From Prostheceraeus crozeri (lineage: Eukaryota; Platyhelminthes; Polycladida; Euryleptidae), in assembly GCA_907163375.1 (NCBI GenBank), contig CAJQUW010011254.1:248001-312000 (forward strand): a DNA stretch of 64,000 nt. The letters are read 5' to 3'. Position 1 is the first letter of the stretch. Each line of letters begins with the position of its first letter. Shown here piece by piece: positions 57,942-64,000 of this stretch. The position numbers and the translations under genes are program-made. A model generated the notes under the pieces. The model was not told where the DNA came from and made no database searches. It saw only the letters and a list, made by a program, of their open reading frames with translations.

Positions 57942-59289
57942 ATGTCTTCGCTTATCGAAAATAAATTTAGATTAGACGATCCTCCGTTCGTCAGTTATAA
58001 TCAAAAAAAGAATGACTATATAAGAATTGCTATGAATCCCGGATCTTCCAGTAGAGTAAACACTGGAGGTGATTTAATTTTTGAAGTTGATAATCAGTAG
58101 AGCTATTTATATTTACCTGATTCATTTTTACACTGTGAATATTCTTTATATAGTGATGCTAATTTTACAACACCATTACCAGATACCGATAATATTACAC
58201 TAGAAAATAATTTTTTTCCAAGATTATTTACACAAATGCGTTTAGATGTTGCAACTCAAAATATAGAAACAATAAGTGATTCTCCAGGTGTAATTGATAC
58301 AATGCTTAGATTTGTAACAATTGGTGAAAATAATAAAAAGCATGAAATCGAAGGTTGGTTTCCTGATACTAATGATGGTATAATTGTTGATGATTTAACT
58401 CACGCTGGAACAGATGCCGCAGGAATTGCGAAAGATGTAGAAAATATTGCAAGACATTTAAATAAAACAAACAATACTGCATATAAAGAAAGACGTGAAT
58501 TTAACAAGAAAAGTAAGCAAACAGTAAATTGGTCATTGTCTCCATTATTCGGTTATTTAGATTATGTCAAAATATCATATCAATTAAAATTTAAATTAAT
58601 AATTCATCGTACAGCAAATAATGAATTAATATTTTTTGGTAAGACTGGAAAAAAAGCATATTTAAAAATTGATAGACTTGAATGGTGGATTAAGCATATT
58701 ACTCCTAGTTTAGAGGTTGAAACAGCTATTGCAAAAAGATTAAATACTAACTAACCAATTCCAGTTAATTTTCTAAAGCGTACTGCTAGTTCAGTAACTT
58801 TTTCCGAACAAAGATTTAACTGGCATTTTACTAGAACTGCGAATACTCCAAGATATTTATTACTAACATTTCAAAGAAATAATTCTCCAAGTTTTGATAA
58901 GAACAATAATATTTTTCATATTAATACAATTCGAAGTTTACAAGTTTCATTAAATCAAACTCGTTATCCAATTGATCCATTAAGATTCGATGATACCAAT
59001 AATCAATTTATGGAAGGATATGATTCTTATCGAAATCTTTGTATAGAATTTGGAGTTGAACCACAATTAACTCCTGGAGATTGGAGACATTTATATCCTG
59101 TTTTCTGTTTCGATTTAAGTGCACAATCAGAAGGCACAATCAGAAGATATTATTAAAAATGGTTGTGATGTAACAATTAATATTGAAAAAAAAGATTCCA
59201 CAACTTCATTGATGGCTTATGGTTTATTGCTAGAAGATGTAAAATATTCTATTGAAGTTCTTAATGGGAAGATGGTTAGGATAGGTTAG
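57942..59289 (+). pseudogene. mcp: major capsid protein (double jelly-roll), two stops and a frameshift
   Basis: Starts at the ATG at 57942. The frame has TAG (58098-58100) and TAA (58752-58754). A 13-base tandem duplication (59121-59133 and 59134-59146) then shifts it, after which the original frame runs to a TAG at 59287-59289. Family features: YLYLPDSF, LENNFFPRLFTQMRL, MLRFVTIGE, GWFPDTNDG, WSLSPLFGYLD, RLEWWIKHI and, in the last third, EFGVEPQLTPGDWRHLYPVF. These are typical of Polinton/adintovirus hexon-type capsid proteins, which form pseudo-hexameric capsomers. About 445 codons, normal for the group. Broken at three independent places, so it cannot form capsid in this copy. Confidence 0.87.
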
Positions 59290-59297
59290 TAACCTGA

Positions 59298-59324
59298 GGA
59301 CCTTTGGTCCGATAGGCTAAAGCC
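59298..59324 (+). terminator. hairpins just after the major capsid stop
   Basis: GGACC-TTT-GGTCC at 59298-59310, followed by GGCT-AA-AGCC at 59315-59324, starting 9 bases after the stop codon in an otherwise AT-rich gap. The placement resembles the hairpins at the end of the 47955-48776 gene. Confidence 0.45.
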
Positions 59325-59485
59325 CAAGACTTCGTCGTTTAATTAATTTAATTTTTTTGATAACTTAAAAATTTTTCGTAACTAGAATAGATTAAAATTT
59401 TGATATCTTAAAATTTTTTCATAACTAGAATAGATTAAAAATTCTTAACTTAAAATTTTCGTAACTTAAAATGTTTTTATTAAAA

Positions 59486-59968
59486 ATGTCGTAAGCGAAA
59501 AGTAATATTAATAATAAAACTGTTGAATTAAAATTACGTAATATTGTTGACAAAAATACCCATAAAACTATTACGATTAATAAAAAAAAGTATTACATAA
59601 GTAAACCAATGATAGAGAATATTCAATTACAAGAAGAAAAGAATGGCGGGATTCTCCCATTAATTCCACTAATAATAGGAGGCATAGCAGCTGCAGGAAG
59701 TGTTGCAGGTGGGACAGCTGGTATTGTCCAAGCAGTAAATAAAAATAAATCAGAGAAGGCAGCATTAGAAGAACAAAAACGTCATAACACAGAGTTAGAG
59801 AAAGTTGCTAGGGGTGAAGTAGTAGATAATTTTATTAGTAAATTAAAATTAGTTGATGAAGGAAAACGAGTTCTTAAAAATATTCTCCACAATGTTGATG
59901 ATTTAATTGAAATTAAAGAAACTAAAGATGGTTCTGGAATATATCTAAGTCCTAGTATGATTCGGTAA
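59486..59968 (+). pseudogene. pX-like hydrophobic capsid/core protein, stop at codon 3
   Basis: The ATG at 59486 is followed at once by a TAA (59492-59494), then the same frame is open to 59968. A downstream Met at 59609 could restart. Content: a basic N-terminal region (ITINKKKYYISKP), then NGGILPLIPLIIGGIAAAG, an Ala/Gly helix and a charged helical C-terminus. The NGG and IIGG sites fit adenovirus-type protease processing. Proteins of this kind sit after the capsid gene in Polintons and have been likened to adenovirus pX/mu or membrane-active minor proteins. Length without the stop is about 160 residues. Confidence 0.6.
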
Positions 59969-60014
59969 AACAATTATTTTATTTTATCTTTTAAATTTTT
60001 TTTTATCTTTTAAA

Positions 60015-60502
60015 ATGAATTCTAAAAATTCCGAAAATTTAATTAAATTAAAAATTTATAATTTAGATTTATTGAATTATCTATTAAACAAAAATAAAAA
60101 CTCAAATTGTAAAATTTATGAAGGTAACGACGACAAACAAAGTTTGGCTACTACCTACGGTGGTGACATACAAAAAACATTAGAAAACTTTCCTGGCTTT
60201 ATTTGGAGTAAATATTCGAAAGAAAAACATCTTCCTGGTCATTCATATACCGGTCCAGGAACTCGATTAGATATAAGACTAGATGAGAATAATAATCCGA
60301 AACCAGGTGAAGAACCAATAAATAGAGTAGATGCCGCAGCTTACAGGCATGATTTAGCTTATCGAAATCATGATCTGCTGATAAGAAGATGATACAAGAA
60401 TTAGATAGTATTCATAATCCTACATTTAGAGAAAAAATTGAAAGAATGTTTGTTAAGAAAGCTTTACAAGCTAAAATATTATTCGGTCAGGGTTTAAATT
60501 AA
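60015..60502 (+). pseudogene. parvovirus-type phospholipase A2, frameshifted
   Basis: Frame 60015-60392 carries the calcium-loop motif YTGPGT and the catalytic-site motif AAYRHDLAY (His-Asp of HDxxY), the hallmarks of parvoviral VP1-type PLA2 domains. A frameshift near 60380 passes into the frame that ends at TAA 60500-60502 and contains a helical tail (ALQAKILFGQGLN). In parvoviruses this enzyme opens endosomal membranes; PLA2 genes are known in some Polinton/adintovirus-type elements. The catalytic dyad precedes the break, but the later part of the fold is out of frame. The integrase follows in the same frame as the tail, with only the TAA between. Confidence 0.8.
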
Positions 60503-61306
60503 AATCATAATTCAGACGTTTATGCGTCTGAAATTCATAAAGAATACAGAAGGCCTAAATATTTATTGAAAGTAAAAGTATTTAATAAAGATGATATTTG
60601 GAGTGCTGATCTTATTCATATGCCGAATGAAAGGGACTACAAATACGCATTGACCGTTATAGATTTATATACACGATACGCTTGGGTAAAGCCTTTAAAA
60701 AATAAAAGTGGTCTATCAGTTAAATATGCGTTTGAAGAAATCTTTAAAGAAAGTAATAGAAAGCCAAAAAAATTGTTTGTTGATAAAGGGTCGGAATTTT
60801 ATAACAGAAACGTTCAGCCACTATTTGAAATTGTTTATTCAACTGAAAACGCTGGGAAGGCCGTAGTGATAGAAAGATTCAATCGGACGTTAAAAAATAA
60901 ATTATTCAAGAAATTTACTGAGCAAAGAAATCAGAAATGGTTGAAGATATTACCAGGAATTGTGGAAGAGTACAATAATAAAGTTCATTCTGGTATTGAA
61001 GAAACTCCAAAGAATGCTTCTGACCCTGATTTGATACGAAAGAAAATATTCGAGAATAATAATTCGAATGAGAGTAATCCGAATTTGCAGAAACTTAAGC
61101 CGAAATTTAAAATTGGAGATAGAGTTAGAATATTTAAATATAAGAATAAATTTGAAAAAGGCTTTGTTGGTTATTGGACTAAAGAAATATTTGAAGTTTG
61201 CAAAATAAATAAAACTTATCCGATTACTTATGAAATTAAAGATTTAGATAATGAGGATATCAGAGGTCGTTTTTATCAAAATGAATTACAGAAAACAGAG
61301 CTTTAA
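60503..61306 (+). CDS. int: retroviral-type integrase (c-integrase), no visible start codon
   Basis: rve-type core: first Asp in IWSADLIHMP, second in FVDKGSEFYN, Glu in VIERFNRTLKNK, then a C-terminal chromo/SH3-like region (FKIGDRVRIFKYKN…FEKGFVGYW). It would cut and join the element ends. The frame opens right after the TAA of the PLA2 gene (60500-60502) and shows Polinton-like N-terminal residues (ASEIHKEYRRP), but no ATG occurs before the catalytic core. A start may have been lost or lie upstream by readthrough. Only 29 residues separate the second Asp from the Glu, fewer than the usual 33-35, so a small in-frame deletion is possible. About 268 codons. Confidence 0.85.
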   Translation, partial: NHNSDVYASEIHKEYRRPKYLLKVKVFNKDDIWSADLIHMPNERDYKYALTVIDLYTRYAWVKPLKNKSGLSVKYAFEEIFKESNRKPKKLFVDKGSEFYNRNVQPLFEIVYSTENAGKAVVIERFNRTLKNKLFKKFTEQRNQKWLKILPGIVEEYNNKVHSGIEETPKNASDPDLIRKKIFENNNSNESNPNLQKLKPKFKIGDRVRIFKYKNKFEKGFVGYWTKEIFEVCKINKTYPITYEIKDLDNEDIRGRFYQNELQKTEL

Positions 61307-61340
61307 CCTTTAGGTGGCGCTTTAGCTAGCTTCGCTTGAG

Positions 61341-61799
61341 TTATAGATTGTTTAACTCTAACATAATATCTAGAAATGGTACTCCTTTTTGTAATTTGTA
61401 CAAAACGTATAAACATAATTGTCCACAATAGGTAGTGCCTGGTGTTTGAATTTGAAACGTATTGTATGTTCCCGTTCCAAGTAATTCTTTTACTTCATTT
61501 GTAGGGGGCAAACCGTATGAATCAAAATAATAGTTCTGCTGATGATTTTTAACGCCTGCTGACCAATGTACACCTTTTTCATCTGACGTATGAAGATTTG
61601 TTATGAAATTTACAGTTATTGATGGAACTTTATTCCGGGAACTGAAGGTTCCCGTTGGCCTATTTTTTAGGAATTGTAATTCATCCCTCATCAATATGTG
61701 AAAATTCTTTATTCCCAATTGATTAGCAATCTTATTTAAATCGAAATTCGTTGTTGTCTGTGTTCCATATAATTTCAAAAACTCATTTATGTTGCTCAT
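61341..61799 (-). CDS. adenovirus-type cysteine protease (maturation protease)
   Basis: Intact, 152 residues. Catalytic His in GVHWSAGV, the acidic residue in YYFDSYGLPPT and the nucleophile Cys in TTYCGQLCLYVLYKL, with Gln-x-Cys just after, as in the Ulp1/adenain clan. Polinton proteases of this kind cleave capsid precursors; candidate sites are visible in the pVI-like and pX-like proteins of the element. It is convergent with the integrase (34-base gap). A partial copy of its N-terminal half lies upstream at 62045-62227. Confidence 0.92.
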   Translation of the reverse strand: MSNINEFLKLYGTQTTTNFDLNKIANQLGIKNFHILMRDELQFLKNRPTGTFSSRNKVPSITVNFITNLHTSDEKGVHWSAGVKNHQQNYYFDSYGLPPTNEVKELLGTGTYNTFQIQTPGTTYCGQLCLYVLYKLQKGVPFLDIMLELNNL

Positions 61800-61835
61800 T
61801 TTATAATAAAAAAATTTCTTAAGGGACCCCTAGAA

Positions 61836-62015
61836 GTCAGAAGGGGGGGTATTGATTTAAAAACTGTTCTCTAATGATGTCTTTCCTTACTACTTAGTCA
61901 GAAGGGGGTATTGATTTAAAACATTTTTATAATAATGTCTTTCCTTACTACTTGGGGGAGGGGGGTATTGATTTAAAACTGGTCTCTAATGATGTCTTTC
62001 TTAACTACTTATTCA
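61836..62015. repeat. three tandem units of about 65 bases
   Basis: Each unit has a G run plus tattgatttaaaa, then t(g/a)atgatgtctttccttactactt. Units start near 61836, 61899 and 61960. They separate the intact protease gene from its partial copy and may have arisen with that duplication. Confidence 0.75.
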
Positions 62016-62044
62016 ATTTTGAAATGATTTAATTTAATCTAAAT

Positions 62045-62227
62045 TTAAACGTTACAGTGTTGCATTGTATTAGTAGAGTTGGTGTTTCGCTCATCTTTTA
62101 TCAATAGTAATTCATTACTCATCAATATGTGAAAATTCTTTATTCCCAATTGCTTAGCAATCTCATTTAAATCGAAATTCGTAGTTTGTTTGCTGTATAT
62201 TTTTTGGAAGTCCCTGATGTTTCTCAT
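62045..62227 (-). pseudogene. N-terminal duplicate of the protease gene
   Basis: Starting at the Met at 62225-62227, the frame encodes a stretch (NFDLNEIAKQLGIKNFHILM) almost identical to residues 18-37 of the intact protease, then diverges and stops before any catalytic residue. The non-coding DNA between the two copies is also repetitive, so this is probably a local tandem duplication cut short. Confidence 0.82.
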
Positions 62228-62358
62228 TTTTATAGAAGATACAATGTTTCTATTATATTCCCGTAAATGAGAAATTAAAAACAACACATGGATATTTCAA
62301 TTTGGTTACATCCACTTTGCATACATTCAATTTGGATACATTGAAATACATGTAAATT

Positions 62359-62720
62359 TGTCCACGCGAGGACAAGGTTTCATTGGATGAGAGAAAAATG
62401 ACGTCATATAACAACATAATGAAAATGATTGAAAACAGGAAATAACATTGCATTTAAAACAGGAAATAACATTGCATATAAGATACAATTTTTCTAAACA
62501 ATAGGATTTCTGTCCACGCGAGGACAAGGTTTCATTGGTTGAAACACTCTATTGTATTTACATGTGCAAGAGGAAATAACATTGCATATAAAACAGGAAA
62601 TAACATTGCATATAAAACGTTTTCTAAACAATGGGATTTCTGTCCACGCGAGGACAAGGTTTCATTGGATGAGAGAAAAATGACGTCATATAACAACATA
62701 ATGAAAATGATTGAAAACAG
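62359..62720. repeat. direct repeats with TGACGTCA core, right arm
   Basis: An approximately 80-base unit, tgtccacgcgaggacaaggt…aatgaaaatgattgaaaaca, is present at 62359-62439 and 62641-62720, with a 30-base partial copy at 62511. Both full copies contain the palindrome TGACGTCA (62399, 62681), the CRE/ATF site of animals. Between them are four aggaaataacattgcatataaaac units. Regulatory use is possible but unproven. Confidence 0.75.
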
Positions 62721-62733
62721 AAGGGTTGAATAA

Positions 62734-63402
62734 TCAATTATTCCAAAAACACTCATCTTGTGAAAGACACTGCTCCAAGATTGAAAGATTAGTTTTTAAC
62801 AGTCGTATAGGAAGCGAGACTCTACAAAGAGTCTGATATTTATCTGCCAGTTTTGCCAACTTCATTGCGAAACTCAATTCAGTTCGTGAAAAGTTAATAT
62901 TGTGATGTTTTAAGAGATATGTGAAAACTGCTTTATTATTCTCACACAAGGATAATATATGATTTGCGTGTTTTCCAATAAAAATTTTACATGTGACACT
63001 CAAAAGATGGCTTTGTTTTTCGTATTTCAAGTGTTGTTTCAAAGAATTCACTGTCGTTGAAATGTCCCCCGCCGGTTCTGTAAAATATTCCACTGATTCG
63101 ATGAATGTATGACGTTCAACAACACTTTCCTTCAACTGTTTTGTAAATGTTTCGATTCTGAAGGGAAGTGCTGCTTCCTTCTTTGCTCTGGCTGCGATTT
63201 TATGTTGCTCTTTGTATGCTTTTCGAGCAGAACGTATAGCGTCAGGATTGAAGAGTAGAGGCGCTTTCTTCACTTGCTGGTCTATATACGAAAAGTATTC
63301 AGAATGTTTCTCCGATGGAATGAACAAATCCGCAATATTTTTGAAGAACTCTGGAAGTACCGTTGCTATGTTGGCTTGTTGTTCAACGACTGCTTGACTC
63401 AT
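62734..63402 (-). CDS. unrecognised accessory protein of the Polinton right arm
   Basis: Intact, 222 residues, ATG at 63400-63402. Predominantly helical, without transmembrane segment or zinc motif. Distinctive stretches are FIPSEKHSEYFSYIDQQV, AARAKKEAALPFRI and FAMKLAKLADKYQTL. I do not recognise the family. Base composition is visibly less AT-rich than all other genes of the element and close to the host flanks, suggesting capture from a host or another element. It lies between the repeat cluster at 62359-62720 and the right TIR, a common place for cargo genes. Intactness next to many broken genes suggests late acquisition or selection. Confidence 0.7.
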   Translation of the reverse strand: MSQAVVEQQANIATVLPEFFKNIADLFIPSEKHSEYFSYIDQQVKKAPLLFNPDAIRSARKAYKEQHKIAARAKKEAALPFRIETFTKQLKESVVERHTFIESVEYFTEPAGDISTTVNSLKQHLKYEKQSHLLSVTCKIFIGKHANHILSLCENNKAVFTYLLKHHNINFSRTELSFAMKLAKLADKYQTLCRVSLPIRLLKTNLSILEQCLSQDECFWNN

Positions 63403-63855
63403 GATTGACGGATAAATTAGTACAAATCACTATGTTCAAAATATAAGAATAACGTAATTAAAGATAGCGGAACGATGAGAGCAAGCAGATGATAAGTGTT
63501 GATTGAAATAATATCACAACAATCTGAGCACACGATACAATGACAGACGAGAGAGATAAATGAAAACAGTACAGCTGGCAGATATCTTAACGTCATACGG
63601 GTGTGCTGACGCACTAACAAGAATTAAAACAACTCGCCTAACGTACAATTAAAATGTCATTGTTTCACAGAGTAGTAGCAGCTGTTTGTTCTTTCATACA
63701 TTGTTTCCTTTCAAATGTTTGAGTTGGAGGACACAGCTCCTTACACTGAAATGCATTTTATTCATAAATGCGAGAAGCAGATGTTCTCTACAATTGAATG
63801 ACAATTGTAAAAGTACCTAAACTTATTGTTAAGAATATGTCAATTCCTTGAAATA
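63403..63855. other. region between accessory gene and right TIR
   Basis: Probably holds the promoter of the minus-strand gene at 62734-63402. Less AT-rich than the element core. No other feature seen. Confidence 0.4.
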
Positions 63856-64000
63856 TTTTTAATCACATGATATATTTTAAAAACCTGAAAAATGGATAAA
63901 ATTCATGAATTTGAAATTCTCAACTTTTATGATTTTCGGTGTCCTGGAACGGTCATGATTTTGGCGGGGGTGAAAATTGTAATTCTCAAATTTGAGATTC
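63856..64000 (-). repeat. right terminal inverted repeat (truncated by window)
   Basis: The exact inverse of 45066-45210 over all 145 visible bases, including one unit of the roughly 80-base subterminal repeat and the cccccgcc run. The pairing breaks at a one-base indel in an A run at the inner border. Perfect identity over 145 bases argues for recent insertion or gene conversion between the ends. Confidence 0.92.

Larger units (their letters stand above)
44650..64000. mobile_element. Polinton/Maverick-type (adintovirus-like) element, right end beyond window
   Basis: A virus-like DNA transposon of at least 19.3 kb. Supported by inverted terminal repeats (left to 45210; right from 63856, 145 bases identical before the edge) and by the diagnostic Polinton set between them: family B DNA polymerase, retroviral-type integrase, adenovirus-type protease, packaging ATPase, major and minor capsid proteins. 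Base composition drops sharply to about 25% GC inside. Genes form blocks: a minus-strand block (46.1-56.1 kb), a plus-strand block (56.2-61.3 kb) and a minus-strand block (61.3-63.4 kb). Several genes are broken, so this copy is not autonomous as it stands. Exact outer ends and the 6-bp target duplication cannot be checked, because the right end is cut off. Confidence 0.93.

Noticed and set aside
62440-62620. Short regularly spaced repeats that could look like a CRISPR array
   Set aside because: Units (aggaaataacattgcatat…) are adjacent or irregularly spaced, with no unique spacers of constant length, and the context is a eukaryotic transposon.

Overview
This is a eukaryotic, almost certainly animal, genomic window. 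It has spliced host-type exons (a THAP-domain gene and a fibrinogen-related-domain gene with GT-AG introns), tRNA-derived SINEs, LINEs with APE-type endonucleases, Tc1/mariner, piggyBac and hAT elements, and a large Polinton/Maverick-type virus-like element. The gene families fit a marine or other invertebrate, but nothing in the sequence fixes the species.

Layout. 1-949 (-): 5' part of a THAP zinc-finger gene, two exons, running off the left edge. 950-9158: mostly non-coding, with a tRNA-SINE, a foldback repeat, a MITE-like element and a 5'-truncated LINE. 9159-12557 (+): the last two exons of a gene with an unusual, very sequon-rich fibrinogen-related domain. 12.6-22 kb: repeat-rich, with dispersed MITEs, a BED-finger relic, a foldback repeat carrying a nested hAT element (8-bp target duplication), a palindromic MITE and a decayed Tc1 element (TA duplication). 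21.97-23.88 kb: a dead piggyBac element into which a LINE (23.88 to about 27.5 kb, -) has inserted. 27.5-36.6 kb: mostly featureless, with one Ser/Thr-rich candidate exon and tRNA-SINEs. 36.6-43.7 kb: an RT fragment, a near full-length but frameshifted LINE and a Tc1/mariner-superfamily element with about 170-bp terminal inverted repeats (TIRs). 43.74-44.64 kb: tandem and low-copy repeats.

From about 44.65 kb to past the right edge lies one Polinton-like element of at least 19.3 kb. Its left TIR (about 44650-45210) is matched in inverse by 145 identical bases at 63856-64000, so the right TIR continues beyond the window. On the minus strand of the left half it has a packaging ATPase, a penton-like minor capsid protein, a conserved uncharacterised protein, a protein-primed-type family B DNA polymerase (one frame with two in-frame stops), a second membrane-anchored packaging-type ATPase and a multi-zinc-finger protein. 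On the plus strand of the right half it has a coiled-coil fibre-like protein, a pVI-like protein, the double-jelly-roll major capsid protein, a pX-like hydrophobic protein, a parvovirus-type phospholipase A2 and a retroviral-type integrase. On the minus strand near the right end are an adenovirus-type cysteine protease and an unrecognised gene of different base composition. Together these would replicate (polymerase), integrate (integrase), build (capsid proteins, protease), fill (ATPase) and deliver (phospholipase, fibre-like protein) a virus-like particle.

This copy is damaged. The plus-strand structural genes carry stops and frameshifts, and the polymerase has two stops. Both ATPases, the penton-like gene, the zinc-finger gene and the protease are open. 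The most notable points are the two distinct ATPases, the phage-fibre-like gene, the partial duplicates of two element genes, the hairpins at gene ends and the compositionally foreign right-arm gene.
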